This document shows positions 38,179 to 47,533 of a DNA stretch of 64,000 nt, piece by piece; the first letter of the stretch is position 1; each line of letters opens with the position of its first letter. Source of the DNA: Planctomycetota bacterium (GTDB taxonomy: Bacteria > Planctomycetota > Planctomycetia > Pirellulales > Pirellulaceae). The notes beneath the pieces were generated by a model that was not told where the DNA came from, did no database searches, and saw only the letters and a program-made list of their open reading frames with translations. The translations under genes and the position numbers were made by a program. The DNA lies in contig VGZC01000003.1 in assembly GCA_016872725.1 (NCBI GenBank), positions 1 through 64,000 of the forward strand, read 5' to 3'.

Positions 38179-38970
38179 TCAGGGTGTCGCCGGCATCTCG
38201 ACGAAAAGCTCTTTCGTCTTGGGATCGTACAGGTAGCGATGGCCCGGACGCAGTTCAGGCAACTGGATGTTGTTCGCCTCGACCACGTCGCGCATGAATT
38301 CCTCGTGGGAACGCGGCGCATAGCCGTTCAGCGCTTCGAAGAGCTGGAGGGCGTGGGGCAGCGCGATGTTGAAGGTGATCCGTTCGCGCGCCGCGAAGAG
38401 GCTCTTCGCGGGCTGCGCGATCATCCGTTGCACGCCCTTGTCGTACTTATCGAGCGACCGGCCTTTCGCTCCCACGCCGACATCCGCCTTGACCCGCTCG
38501 GTCGCCGATGGAGGCGGGCTCGACACGGGCGGAGCCGCGCCGGCGAACGGGTCCGATCCGGCCCGCGTTCCGCCTTGGGACTCGGCGAACGGATCGCGTA
38601 CCGGCGCCCCGGGTATGCTCGGCGAATCCGGCGAGCCGCCCGCGTTCGTCGCTCCCGGCGCAGCCCCGCCCGGCCCTCCGAAAACGGACGGCGGCGGTCC
38701 TCCGCCCGACGGCGGCGCGTTCCTCGCCGGATCGTACATGCCCGCCGTCGACGGATCGCCCGGCGGGAAGGTCGACCGCTGTGACGGGTTTGTGTCGCTT
38801 GGATCCGATGCGGGCGATTCGGCCGAGGATGGAGGAGTCCCGGTTGTCGCGTTGTCGGCGAGCGGAACAGGCTCGGCGCAGCCGGAAACCACCAGCGGGA
38901 CACCGAGCGCGCAGATCCAATAATAGGCGGCGACCGTCCCGCGACGGCCGCTCGAAGATCGGGAGCCCAT
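38179..38970 (-). CDS. Lipoprotein with Pro/Gly-rich spacer
   Basis: About 263 residues. An N-terminal hydrophobic stretch ends in the lipobox VVSGC near residue 30, predicting lipoprotein anchoring. Residues 35-165 are a long Pro/Gly/Ser-rich, probably disordered, spacer. The C-terminal 90 residues are a compact domain (ITFNIALPHALQLFEALNGY near 190 and HRYLYDPKTKELFVEM at the end). The domain is conserved-looking but not assigned. It is transcribed away from the DUF1080 gene. Confidence 0.75.
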   Translation of the reverse strand: MGSRSSSGRRGTVAAYYWICALGVPLVVSGCAEPVPLADNATTGTPPSSAESPASDPSDTNPSQRSTFPPGDPSTAGMYDPARNAPPSGGGPPPSVFGGPGGAAPGATNAGGSPDSPSIPGAPVRDPFAESQGGTRAGSDPFAGAAPPVSSPPPSATERVKADVGVGAKGRSLDKYDKGVQRMIAQPAKSLFAARERITFNIALPHALQLFEALNGYAPRSHEEFMRDVVEANNIQLPELRPGHRYLYDPKTKELFVEMPATP

Positions 38971-39363
38971 GACAGACCTCCACCTCGACGCGCGTGCCAC
39001 GGCAATCGGACAAGGCACCCACCGGTCGCCGAGCGCCCTTCCTATACGACCGCGGTGCGTTTCCATTGTCGCACAACGACCGTTCGCCGACCAGCGATGG
39101 TGCGGTCCTCCCGGGCAAGTCGCCTCAGTCCGTGCGCCGCGCCGGCGCGCGGCGCGTCCAAGCCATGGCTCGGTTCCCGCGCGGTGGCGGGACCGACGGG
39201 CCGCCCGGATCGCCCGGCTTGCGGTCCGGACTCGCTCGAAACAAACTGGTGCCAAGTCCCGACGCGACGACGCCGGAGTGGTTGGCATTCAGCGAGTCCG
39301 CGATCTTGGGGAGCGCGCGGGTCTCCGGAATCTCGGTTGAAGGCTGGGAGGGAGGTCGTGGTC
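38971..39363. other. Divergent intergenic region
   Basis: 393 bases between the lipoprotein gene (leftward) and the DUF1080 gene (rightward). It should contain both promoters. An AAGGCTGGGAGGGAGG tract lies just before the DUF1080 ATG and is a strong ribosome-binding region. No other gene recognised. Confidence 0.5.
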
Positions 39364-40395
39364 ATGCGATGGCCGATTGGGATCGCGCTGGTTTGGAGCT
39401 TCACGTGTGGGATTTCCGGTGTCCGACCCGCGACCGGCGCGGATCGCCGTCCGACCGATCGCGTGGAGCCGGACCTTGTCGACCAAGGCGAGTTCCTGGG
39501 ATGCGTGCGCGGATCGTGCGGCGACCGGCCGGTTGGAATGCAGGTCGTCGCGCTGGGACAGGGTGCTTTCGAGGCCCGTTGGTTCGAAGGCGGATTGCCG
39601 GGAAAAGGCGAGATCGAATGGCCCGGCGTGAAACTGAAGGGACAACGCGAGACCGAGCCGGGCGGTCGAGTCGTCTTGATGGGGGATGACGGGATTCGAG
39701 CCGAGATCTCGGGTGGGCGAACCGACTTCCGCGCTCCATGGGGGTCCGGTCGCCTGATGCGGTACCACCGTTCGAGCCCGACGCTGGGACTGAAACCGCC
39801 CGAGGACGCGATCGTGCTTTTCGCCGATGGCCGCGCAAACCGGCTCGATCGAGTCAAGCTTGCCGAGGATGGTTCGTTGCTCGCCGGCGCCGTCACGACC
39901 ATTCCCGTCGGCGACTTCACCATGCACGCCGAATTCCGTACTCCGTTCATGCCCGACGCGCGGGGCCAGGGTCGCGGAAACAGCGGGATCTACATCCAGC
40001 GGCGCTACGAAGTTCAGATCCTCGATTCGTTCGGATTGTCCGGCGAGGCGAACGAGTGCGGAGGCCTGTACCGACAGAGGCGGCCCGCGCTGAACATGTG
40101 CCTGCCGCCGCTCGCATGGCAAACCTACGATATCACGTTCCGCGCGGCGCGGTGGAACGCATCCGGAACGAAAACAGACGACGCCGAACTGACCGTGTTC
40201 CACAACGGCGTCGCCGTGCACTATCACCGGCCGATTCCGGATAAGACGGGAGCTGGGCAGCCCGAGGGGCCGAACGATCTGCCGATCTATTTCCAGGATC
40301 ACGGGAACCCGGTGACGTACCGCAACGTCTGGATCGTTACCGAAATCCGATCGCCCAGCCGGCCTGGGACGCCTAGGGTATGCGGCCGACGGTGA
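39364..40395 (+). CDS. DUF1080 (3-keto-disaccharide hydrolase-like) protein
   Basis: 343 residues with a signal peptide (MRWPIGIALVWSFTCGISGV...). The C-terminal domain from about residue 155 is a concanavalin-like DUF1080 fold: FADGRANRLDR, DFTMHAEFRTPF near 185, NSGIYIQRRYEVQILDSFG near 203, and the closing IYFQDHGNPVTYRNVWI. This family is abundant in planctomycetes and includes 3-keto-glycoside hydrolases. It is presumably secreted and acts on sugars. Its last 23 bases overlap the converging PP2C gene. Confidence 0.88.
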   Translation: MRWPIGIALVWSFTCGISGVRPATGADRRPTDRVEPDLVDQGEFLGCVRGSCGDRPVGMQVVALGQGAFEARWFEGGLPGKGEIEWPGVKLKGQRETEPGGRVVLMGDDGIRAEISGGRTDFRAPWGSGRLMRYHRSSPTLGLKPPEDAIVLFADGRANRLDRVKLAEDGSLLAGAVTTIPVGDFTMHAEFRTPFMPDARGQGRGNSGIYIQRRYEVQILDSFGLSGEANECGGLYRQRRPALNMCLPPLAWQTYDITFRAARWNASGTKTDDAELTVFHNGVAVHYHRPIPDKTGAGQPEGPNDLPIYFQDHGNPVTYRNVWIVTEIRSPSRPGTPRVCGRR

Positions 40396-42061
40396 CAAGG
40401 CACATGTCGTCGAACTGGGACGCTTCCCCCATGAAACGCTGGACGTCGTCGATGACGGCCTTGCCGTACGCCGCCAGTCCGCCTGGAAGGCGCCGGATCG
40501 TCTCCCGCATCCGTTCGATCGTGAATTGATCTTCCTTCGCGTCCATCGCCTCGTTGATGCCGTCGGTATAGAGTGTGAGGCAGTCGCCCGGTTCAAGCTG
40601 AATGACGGCCAGTTCGTACGGCATGTCGTCCACGATACCGATCGGAACGCTCGATACGTCCTCTCCCGCGTCGATGAGTTCGCCCGAGGCTTTCCTCCAG
40701 ATCGGCGCCATGTGTCCGCCGTTCACGATGGCGACCTGATCCGTCTTGGGATCGACGACAACGATCACGATCGTCGCGAACCGATCGCTGTTGGGGTTGT
40801 AGAACCGCCGATTCAATTCGGTGAGCGCCTGAGCCGCGTCCTCGCACATGGCCAGGCAGAACCGCGTTTCGGCGGAGAGTTTCGCCATCAGAAGCGCGGC
40901 GGCGACTCCGTGCCCCACGACGTCGGCGACCACGACGGCGACTCGGCCGTCCGGGAGTTGGATGTAGTCGTAGTAGTCGCCGCCGATATCGTTGGCCGAT
41001 CGGTAATAGTCGAAGAAGCAATAACCATCCAGTTCGGGCCGTCGCTGGGGCAGGAATCCGATCTGGACCTGATGGGCGATGGCCAGATCCCGTTCGACGG
41101 CCCGCCGCCTCAAGGCCTGTTCGTGCAACTGCGCGTTGTTGATCGCGATGCCCGCCTGTGCGGCGATCGCGGCGAGAATCTCGAGATCGTCCGCTTCAAA
41201 TCGTTTGCGCTGATCGAGCGTGTCGATTTGGATGACGCCCAACGGCTCTCCCTCGATGTCCAGGAGCGGCGCGCACATCATCGAACGGATCCGGAAGTCG
41301 GCGATGCTCTGGCTCAGTTCGAACCGGTTGTCCGAAGCCGCGTCGGCCGACAGGATGGCCTCTTTCGCTTTCAGCACTTCGTTGACGATCGTGCGGCTGA
41401 TGCGAGCCGATTCCCTCGAGTTCTCGCGGCGCGTCTTCATGTAGCGCGGGACCAGTTCCCCCCTGGGGCCCTTCAGTACGATGAACCCGCGGTCCGCCTG
41501 GACGAATATCCGAAACAGGCATTCGAGGACATTGGGAAGCACGCTGTCGAGCGCGAGCGCGCGGGCCATCGATCGGTTGATGTCGAGGACGGCCGTGAGC
41601 TTGGCCTGCGTGGACGCGGTGAGCTGCATCGAGCTGCCGTGTGACAAGAGATCCAGTTTCGACATGATCGTCGAACCGGTGCTCGGCTCGTCGGCGAGCG
41701 CGAAGGCCGAACTTGATTCGTCCTCGTCCAGTGTGGCCGCGGGGTCGGCGTCGTCACTCACAAATCGAAAAGCCACTCCGCAAACGCGGATCTCGTCGCC
41801 CGAGTGGAGCTCGTGATGGGCGGGCGTCTTGCCGGGCGTTCCGCCGATCGGCTGATCATTGAGCTCGGTGCCGTTGCGGCTGAGCAGATCGGCGACATAG
41901 TACCGCTGGTCCTCGACCCAGACCTTGGCATGGTGGCGGCTGACCCCGTGGCCATCCACGAGGATCTCGCATTCGGGATGCCGCCCGATCGTCACGCCCT
42001 GATTGGATACTCGATAGCGCTTTCCCGCATCGGGTCCGTTTTCGACGAGCAGAAAGGCCAT
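40373..42061 (-). CDS. FHA-GAF-PP2C (RsbU/SpoIIE-type) phosphatase
   Basis: A 562-residue signalling protein. Residues about 1-105 are an FHA domain (VTIGRHPECEILV, GVSRHHAKV, RNGTELND) that binds phosphothreonine. Residues about 165-325 are a GAF sensor (CLFRIFVQADRGFIVL, MMCAPLLDIEGEPLGVIQID). Residues about 335-562 are a PP2C-type phosphatase, with metal-binding aspartates in NDIGGDYYDY near 365, VVVADVVGHGVAAALLMA near 390 and TLYTDGINEA near 510. It likely dephosphorylates an anti-anti-sigma factor or another protein in response to a ligand and a phosphoprotein cue. Its partners are not in this window. Confidence 0.93.
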   Translation of the reverse strand: MAFLLVENGPDAGKRYRVSNQGVTIGRHPECEILVDGHGVSRHHAKVWVEDQRYYVADLLSRNGTELNDQPIGGTPGKTPAHHELHSGDEIRVCGVAFRFVSDDADPAATLDEDESSSAFALADEPSTGSTIMSKLDLLSHGSSMQLTASTQAKLTAVLDINRSMARALALDSVLPNVLECLFRIFVQADRGFIVLKGPRGELVPRYMKTRRENSRESARISRTIVNEVLKAKEAILSADAASDNRFELSQSIADFRIRSMMCAPLLDIEGEPLGVIQIDTLDQRKRFEADDLEILAAIAAQAGIAINNAQLHEQALRRRAVERDLAIAHQVQIGFLPQRRPELDGYCFFDYYRSANDIGGDYYDYIQLPDGRVAVVVADVVGHGVAAALLMAKLSAETRFCLAMCEDAAQALTELNRRFYNPNSDRFATIVIVVVDPKTDQVAIVNGGHMAPIWRKASGELIDAGEDVSSVPIGIVDDMPYELAVIQLEPGDCLTLYTDGINEAMDAKEDQFTIERMRETIRRLPGGLAAYGKAVIDDVQRFMGEASQFDDMCLVTVGRIP

Positions 42062-42413
42062 AGGGGCTCCCTCAACGACCGCGATCGGAGGATCGGGGCC
42101 GCGCCGAGGACGTGATCACGCTGGACGCAATCCCAGTGTAAGTCGCGGCCCGAGAGACCGTCAACGCGCGGGTTCGTAACGGCTAATCCCACGCGCATAC
42201 CAATGCCGGCCACCGTAGCGTGGGCTTCAGCCCTCGCGGCATCATGCGTCGGCCAAAGCCAACGCCCCGGCGCGCTCCCATCGCGGGCTCTGACCGGGCG
42301 GACTTGACCGGGTTCGGGGAAAGACGTAGTGTACGCGAAGGACTTGGCGGTCGTCGGGCATCGAATCGCGACGAGATTTTCTCGTGGGATCGACGGCCGT
42401 TCGCCGAGCGGTT
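42062..42413. other. Intergenic region before tRNA-Gln
   Basis: 352 bases between the phosphatase start (minus strand) and tRNA-Gln (plus). The tRNA promoter should lie here, and an AT-rich patch with GACGAGATTTTCTCGTGGGA (a short inverted repeat, ACGAGA/TCTCGT) is at about 42370-42390. No gene recognised. Confidence 0.45.
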
Positions 42414-42484
42414 TGGGGAGTAGTGTAACGGTAGCACGACTGACTCTGGATCAGTTAGTTGGGGTTCAAATCCCTGCTCCCCAG
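42414..42484 (+). tRNA. tRNA-Gln (anticodon CUG)
   Basis: A 71-base cloverleaf: acceptor TGGGGAG at 42414-42420 pairs with CTCCCCA at 42477-42483, discriminator G at 42484. The anticodon loop CTCTGGA carries CTG inside the stem ACTGA/TCAGT, and GGTTCAAATCC is the T arm. CCA is not encoded. A terminator-like hairpin follows directly. Confidence 0.95.
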
Positions 42485-42486
42485 TT

Positions 42487-42532
42487 CCACGAAAGGCCGT
42501 AAATCCAAAGGGTTTACGGCCTTCTTTCGTGG
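42487..42532 (+). terminator. Long hairpin terminator after tRNA-Gln
   Basis: The left arm CCACGAAAGGCCGTAAA and right arm TTTACGGCCTTCTTTCGTGG pair over about 17 bases with a small bulge, around a nine-base loop. It begins three bases after the tRNA. A strong rho-independent-type hairpin, without a clear following T-run. Confidence 0.75.
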
Positions 42533-42649
42533 ACCCGCGCGGGCGATGCCGATGATCGGGTACAACCTATGTGCCACGCGCCGAATGGACAACGCCTTTC
42601 GGATGGCTCTTCGGAGAGCAACGGAGCACCTCGTTCGGAGCAAATCATC

Positions 42650-45328
42650 ATGCGGTGGTTGATGTCGGGCCAACGGGTTCCCGCGCGGACGATCGTGTCC
42701 GCGCTTCTCGTCCTATCGGTCCACGTCCTATCGGTCCGCGTCGACCACCGAGTTGTCGGCGTCGTGTGGGCCAAGGAAACCGCACGGGTGCCTGGTCGCG
42801 CGCCGGAACGTGCCGACGACGATCCGCCGGTCGCCGAGCCGGTCGGCACGGTGCGGCTCACGCGCGGATTGGCCATCGCGCCGACACGATCGCTCGGCCG
42901 GTCCGCCGTGCGGATCGATGCTCTCGATTACGCTCTCGCGCGAGGCGCATTGGAACCACCTCGTCCGGGCGGAGCCCTGACGCTCGCCGACGGCGCGCGG
43001 CGCGAGTGGATTCCCGTCCAGGCCGCCGATGACGGTTCGTTCACGCATGAAGCCCTTCGGGGCGGATACGTCCATTTCGACGTGCCTTCCGATCAAGCGC
43101 GTGTCATGCTGCTCGAAGCGTCCGGCCATAGTTCGGCGATCGTCAACGGGGAGCCGCGAGCCGGTGATCCGTACTCGCACGGTTACGTGCGTCTGCCGGT
43201 GCTCTTGCGGTCGGGGCGCAACGACATCCTCTTTTCCGTGCGCCGAGGCCGACTCGTCGCGAAACTCGCGCCGATCGACAAGCCGGTCTGGATCGATCCG
43301 GCCGATGCGACGCTCCCCGACCTCGCCGCCGGTTCGGATACCGACGCATGGGTGGGAATCGTGGTGGTCAACGCGACGACGGATTTTCTGAATGATGGGA
43401 TCGTATCCGTCCGATTGGATCCCGACGGCTCGGGCGCGACGCCCGCGACGGCGCCCCTTCCCCCGATCGCTCCGCTCACGGTACGCAAGGTCCCGGTGCG
43501 CATCACGGTTCCCGGTTCGATGACGGCGGCCGCCGAGGAACTCGTGTGCGAACTCAGCGTCGCGCGTGGGTCGACCGATGGGCGGGAGCCCGTTCAGCCG
43601 ATCGATTCGCGCCGCATCGCCTTGCGGGTGGTCGGCCCGACCGCGACGCGCAAGGCGACGTTTCTCAGCGGCATCGATGGGAGCGTGCAGTACTACGCGG
43701 TCGTTCCCCCGCTCGATTTGGTGAACGCGCGTTCCTCGAACGAAACGACCGGATCGACGCCGAATCCTCCCGCGCTCGTCATGACCCTTCACGGCGCGGG
43801 CGTCGAGGGGATGGGGCAGGCGGCCTGCTTCGCCGCGAAGCCCGGCCTGGTCACGATCGCGCCAACCAATCGCCGACCGTTCGGTTTTGATTGGGAGGAT
43901 TGGGGCCGAATCGACGCGCTCGAAGTGCTCGAACACGCGTCGGCCGCGTTCGGCGCGGATCGTCGCCGAGTGTATCTCACGGGCCATTCGATGGGCGGGC
44001 ACGGAACGTGGCATTTGGGCGCGACCTATCCCGATCGCTTCGCGGCGATCGGTCCGAGCGCCGGTTGGGTCAGCATGGCGTCCTATGCGGACGGCGGTCG
44101 CGCCGATCGCGGGACGCCCATGTCGGAGATCGTGCTGCGCGCCGCCGGAGCGAGCGACACGCTCGCCGTTTCCGCCAATCTCGCGCACCATGGCGTCTAT
44201 GTGCTCCATGGTGACCAGGATGACAACGTCCCGGTCGCCCAGGCGCGCGCCATGCGAAAACGGCTCGCCGAATTCCACCCGGACTTCGTCTACCGCGAAC
44301 AGCCGGGAGCCGGACATTGGTGGGGAAATCCATGCGTCGACTGGCCGCCGATGACCGACTTCTTTCTGCGCCACGAGATCCCGAAGGTCGAAGACACGCG
44401 TCGCGTCGCGTTCACCACGATGAGCCCCGTCGTGTCGGCCGACTGCCACTGGGTTCGTGTCGACGCGCAGCGCCGCGCGTTCCTGCCCAGTTCGGTCCGT
44501 GCGACGTACGATCCCGATCACCGTTTTCTGAGCGGGACGACCGACAACGTCGCGCGGATCGCGTTCGACCTGGTCGGCCACAAGCCCGCGGAGGAAATCA
44601 CCATCGAGTTGGACGGACAGAGGCTCGACCCCCTTCCATGGCCGGAACCCGCGGGCGCCGGGGCATCCCGCCGCGTCTGGCTCGAATCACGCGACGGCGC
44701 GTGGCACGCGGTGTCCGCGCCACCGGCCGAACACAAGCGGGCCGAACGAGGCGGCCCGTTCAAGGAGGCGTTCCGCAATCGCATGATGTTCGTCCATGGC
44801 ACAACCGGAACGGACGAGGAAAACGCGTGGGCCCTCGCGAAGGCTCGATTCGACGCCGAGCAGTTCTGGTACCAGGGAAACGGCTCGGTCGACATCGTCT
44901 CCGACCGGGCCTTCCTGGAACGCCATGATCCAAGCGACGCCGCCGAACGCGATCGCAACGTGATTGTCTATGGCCATGCCGAGTCGAACGCGGCGTGGCC
45001 CGTCCTCCTGGCTTCGAGCCCGGCGGAAGTCGCACCGAATCGAGCTCGGATCGGCGATCGCGCGTTCGAGGGTGACGACCTGGCCTGCCTGTTCGTTCGG
45101 CCTCGGCCCGGCAGCGATCGCGGGCTGGTGGGCGTCGTCGCGGGAACCGGGCCGATCGGCCGACGCCTGGCCAATCGCATCCCGTATTTCGTTTCGGGAG
45201 TCGGGATCCCCGACTGCATGCTTCTGTCCGCCGAGTCACTCGCCGTGGGATGGGACGGCGTGCGCGCCGCGGGGTATTTTGGGAATGACTGGGGCGTTGC
45301 GAGCGGCGAGTTCGCCTGGCAGCCCTGA
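42650..45328 (+). CDS. Prolyl-oligopeptidase-like serine hydrolase
   Basis: About 892 residues, exported (hydrophobic segment VSALLVLSVHVLSV near the N-terminus). Residues 60-360 are beta-rich and unassigned. The alpha/beta hydrolase part starts near 365 (LVMTLHGAGVEG), with the nucleophile in GHSMGGHGTWH near 444-454, GDQDDNVP near 523 (candidate Asp) and HWWGNPCVDW near 555 (candidate His). It resembles planctomycete esterase/peptidase proteins of the S9 type. The last 300 residues are a further unassigned beta-rich domain. The role may be degradation of polysaccharide esters or peptides; unproven. Confidence 0.82.
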   Translation: MRWLMSGQRVPARTIVSALLVLSVHVLSVRVDHRVVGVVWAKETARVPGRAPERADDDPPVAEPVGTVRLTRGLAIAPTRSLGRSAVRIDALDYALARGALEPPRPGGALTLADGARREWIPVQAADDGSFTHEALRGGYVHFDVPSDQARVMLLEASGHSSAIVNGEPRAGDPYSHGYVRLPVLLRSGRNDILFSVRRGRLVAKLAPIDKPVWIDPADATLPDLAAGSDTDAWVGIVVVNATTDFLNDGIVSVRLDPDGSGATPATAPLPPIAPLTVRKVPVRITVPGSMTAAAEELVCELSVARGSTDGREPVQPIDSRRIALRVVGPTATRKATFLSGIDGSVQYYAVVPPLDLVNARSSNETTGSTPNPPALVMTLHGAGVEGMGQAACFAAKPGLVTIAPTNRRPFGFDWEDWGRIDALEVLEHASAAFGADRRRVYLTGHSMGGHGTWHLGATYPDRFAAIGPSAGWVSMASYADGGRADRGTPMSEIVLRAAGASDTLAVSANLAHHGVYVLHGDQDDNVPVAQARAMRKRLAEFHPDFVYREQPGAGHWWGNPCVDWPPMTDFFLRHEIPKVEDTRRVAFTTMSPVVSADCHWVRVDAQRRAFLPSSVRATYDPDHRFLSGTTDNVARIAFDLVGHKPAEEITIELDGQRLDPLPWPEPAGAGASRRVWLESRDGAWHAVSAPPAEHKRAERGGPFKEAFRNRMMFVHGTTGTDEENAWALAKARFDAEQFWYQGNGSVDIVSDRAFLERHDPSDAAERDRNVIVYGHAESNAAWPVLLASSPAEVAPNRARIGDRAFEGDDLACLFVRPRPGSDRGLVGVVAGTGPIGRRLANRIPYFVSGVGIPDCMLLSAESLAVGWDGVRAAGYFGNDWGVASGEFAWQP

Positions 45329-45749
45329 CAAGGGCGATCGCGTCCCCGAAACCCGCGTACTCGACCACGTTGGCCGGGCCGTTTTCGGAAAGGACTCCAT
45401 CGATCCGATCGGGATGCAGGCACGCGAAGATCAGCGCGCCCGTGCCGCCCATCGAACCGCCCGCGAGATAGACGCGCCGCACGCGGTATTGCCGCTCGAG
45501 TCGATCGAGGATCCGCCTCAGATCGGATTCGCCTTTCGGTCCCGTCCACGAAGCGGGCGCGCGATAGTCGGGCGAGATGAACACCATGCCGCGCCGAGCG
45601 GCGACGTCGCGGACTCCGCGGTATTCGCCCCGCGCGTCCCGCACGTATTGCCATCGGTCCGAACCATGACCGTGCAGGGCGATCAACAGGTCGACCGGTT
45701 GGGGACGATCCAGACCGATCGGCTCTCGATGGGGAGTCGCGGATGGAGT
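45329..45749 (-). pseudogene. Truncated alpha/beta hydrolase fragment
   Basis: The minus-strand frame from 45749 reads PVDLLIALHGHGSDRW, then GMVFISPDYRAPASW, RVYLAGGSMGGTGALIFA and HPDRIDGVLSENG, which are consecutive esterase motifs including the nucleophile serine in GGSMGG. The frame is closed upstream by a TGA at 45750-45752, with no clear start, and homology stops near 45335, at the end of the convergent hydrolase gene, so the catalytic Asp and His are missing. The reading frame that continues leftwards runs antisense to the neighbour and is not meaningful. It is probably a decayed gene. Confidence 0.65.
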
Positions 45750-45863
45750 TCACGGAGCGCTTACCGTAAGCTTATCGCGTGCGCGGCGAAAAGTCCGTCC
45801 GCGCCGGGTGGAATGTTCGCCACACCGTGTTGCCGCGCGCGGAGGCGGCAAGGAAATCGACGC

Positions 45864-46769
45864 ATGTATGCCGCAATCGCATTGAGTCTGATCATGGTCC
45901 CCTCCGAAGCACTCGGCCCCGGCGATCATACGCGATCTCTTTCCGTTGATGGACGCGATCGGTCGTACGTGGTCCACGTTCCGCGGACCTACGACCGCCG
46001 GAAGCCGACTCCCGTCGTGCTCGCCTTCCACGGCGGCGGGACACACGCCGAAACCATGGTGGCGTTCAGCGGCCTGAACCGGAAGTCGGATCAGGCGGGT
46101 TTCATCGTGGTCTATCCCAACGGCACCGGACGACTACCTCGCGTGCTCACCTTCCACGGCGGCAATTGCTGCGGATACGCCATGACCCATAACGTGGATG
46201 ACGTGAATTTCACTCGAAAACTGCTCGACGACTTGGCGCTCGTCTGTCGAGTGGACTCGAAACGGGTTTACGCCACGGGCATGTCGAACGGCGCGATCAT
46301 GGCGTACCGACTTGCCTCCGAACTCTCCGACCGCATCGCCGCGATCGCTCCGGTCGCCGGAACCATGGGAACCGAGACATGCCGACCCAAGCGTCCGGTT
46401 TCGGTCATCCACTTCCACGGGACGGACGACGAGCACGTTCCGATCGGCGGAGGGAAGGGGGTGGGGCCGTCGGGCACGGAGTTCCATTCCGTGGAGCATT
46501 CCATCCGTGCCTGGGTCGAATCGAACGGATGTCAGAACCGGCCCACGGTGGCGACGATCGCGGACACCGAGGGCGACGGTACGTCCGCGCTGCGCACGAC
46601 CTATGGCCAGGGCCGGGATGGTTCCGAAGTCGTGCTCGTCGAAATCCGCGGGATGGGCCACACCTGGCCCGGTCAGCCCACCAGGCTCCGCACGCTCGGC
46701 AAGTCGACCGCCAATGTCTCGGCGAACGATCTCATGTGGGAGTTTTTTGAGAAACACCCGATGCCGTGA
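45864..46769 (+). CDS. PHB-depolymerase/feruloyl-esterase-like hydrolase
   Basis: 301 residues with a short signal peptide (YAAIALSLIMVPSEALG). The LpqC/poly(3-hydroxybutyrate) depolymerase motifs are in order: PVVLAFHGGGTH near 50-61, GMSNGAIMAYRLAS near 138 with the catalytic serine, HFHGTDDEHVP near 189 (catalytic Asp), and GMGHTWPG near 260 (catalytic His). A disulfide-like GGNCCGY lies near 95. It likely cleaves esters of aromatic acids or polyesters outside the cell. Confidence 0.92.
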   Translation: MYAAIALSLIMVPSEALGPGDHTRSLSVDGRDRSYVVHVPRTYDRRKPTPVVLAFHGGGTHAETMVAFSGLNRKSDQAGFIVVYPNGTGRLPRVLTFHGGNCCGYAMTHNVDDVNFTRKLLDDLALVCRVDSKRVYATGMSNGAIMAYRLASELSDRIAAIAPVAGTMGTETCRPKRPVSVIHFHGTDDEHVPIGGGKGVGPSGTEFHSVEHSIRAWVESNGCQNRPTVATIADTEGDGTSALRTTYGQGRDGSEVVLVEIRGMGHTWPGQPTRLRTLGKSTANVSANDLMWEFFEKHPMP

Positions 46770-46844
46770 AGCATTCGGTCGCGAAGCCGGGCTTTGGGAA
46801 CAGGGTTCGCGATCGCCATTGGTCCTGCCGACCAGAGAATTACG

Positions 46845-47417
46845 ATGAACCGTGTCGTGTGCGCCTTGGTTTCCGTTCTCGCCGCGTGTCTTGCGGGGAT
46901 GGGGTACTTATGGGTATTCGACGATGAAATCGACCCTCGGGCCGCGGCGAACATCGGAAAGGGAATATTCGCGCCGATGTGGCGTCACGGCGCGGAATGC
47001 CTCGTCATTTTCGCCACTACCTGGCCCGCTGTGGCGTTTGTGTATTATTCGTTGTTTGGAAACAGGATCGTGTTTCGTCTTACCGTCCCGGGAGACAACC
47101 AAGGCGGAATCCAAGAGATCGGTAGCTATCGACCAGTTGAAGATCGTGTTCCGCGACATTCGGCCGCCGATCTGGGGGCGGGGCCAGGTCCCGAACGATC
47201 ATGGCAATCGTCGTTGGCGTGTTTAAAAGGGGACGGACGTCCCCCGCCCGCCGTTCCACTCCCCGCTCACCTATCCGCCGACGCCCCATGCCGAACGCGC
47301 CAATCTGGTATTGGGAATTCCGTGTTGTTCCGTATGATTCCGTGGCCCCAAGATGGCCGAGCTTGTCAAAGCAGCCACGGCAGGACACGGAATGCGGATC
47401 GGGGTCAGATTGGGTGA
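46845..47417 (+). CDS. Hypothetical membrane protein, possibly frame-broken
   Basis: 190 residues as read from ATG 46845. The first 75 residues contain two clear membrane helices (VVCALVSVLAACLAGMGYLWV and ECLVIFATTWPAVAFVYYSLF). After residue 80 the sequence turns into Arg/Pro/Ser-rich text that looks unlike a real protein, so a frameshift or read-through into non-coding DNA is likely. I do not recognise the family. The 3' part (about 47100-47500) has no recognisable gene on either strand. Confidence 0.4.
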   Translation: MNRVVCALVSVLAACLAGMGYLWVFDDEIDPRAAANIGKGIFAPMWRHGAECLVIFATTWPAVAFVYYSLFGNRIVFRLTVPGDNQGGIQEIGSYRPVEDRVPRHSAADLGAGPGPERSWQSSLACLKGDGRPPPAVPLPAHLSADAPCRTRQSGIGNSVLFRMIPWPQDGRACQSSHGRTRNADRGQIG

Positions 47418-47533
47418 TTGGTAGATCCAGGAGGTTGGCGAGTGATTTGGTCGGTTGTCCGTGCCCGAGTGCCACGGTGCGCTCTTGACGCTTGCCTCCT
47501 AATCGGGTTTCAACGACTTGCGTACCGCGCCGC

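Noticed and set aside
47200-47520. Possible remnant of a REP-associated transposase (GGGGACGGACGTCCCCC phrase and a GGGGTCAGA string)
   Set aside because: No transposase motif can be read in any frame, and the phrases are too short to support a mobile element.
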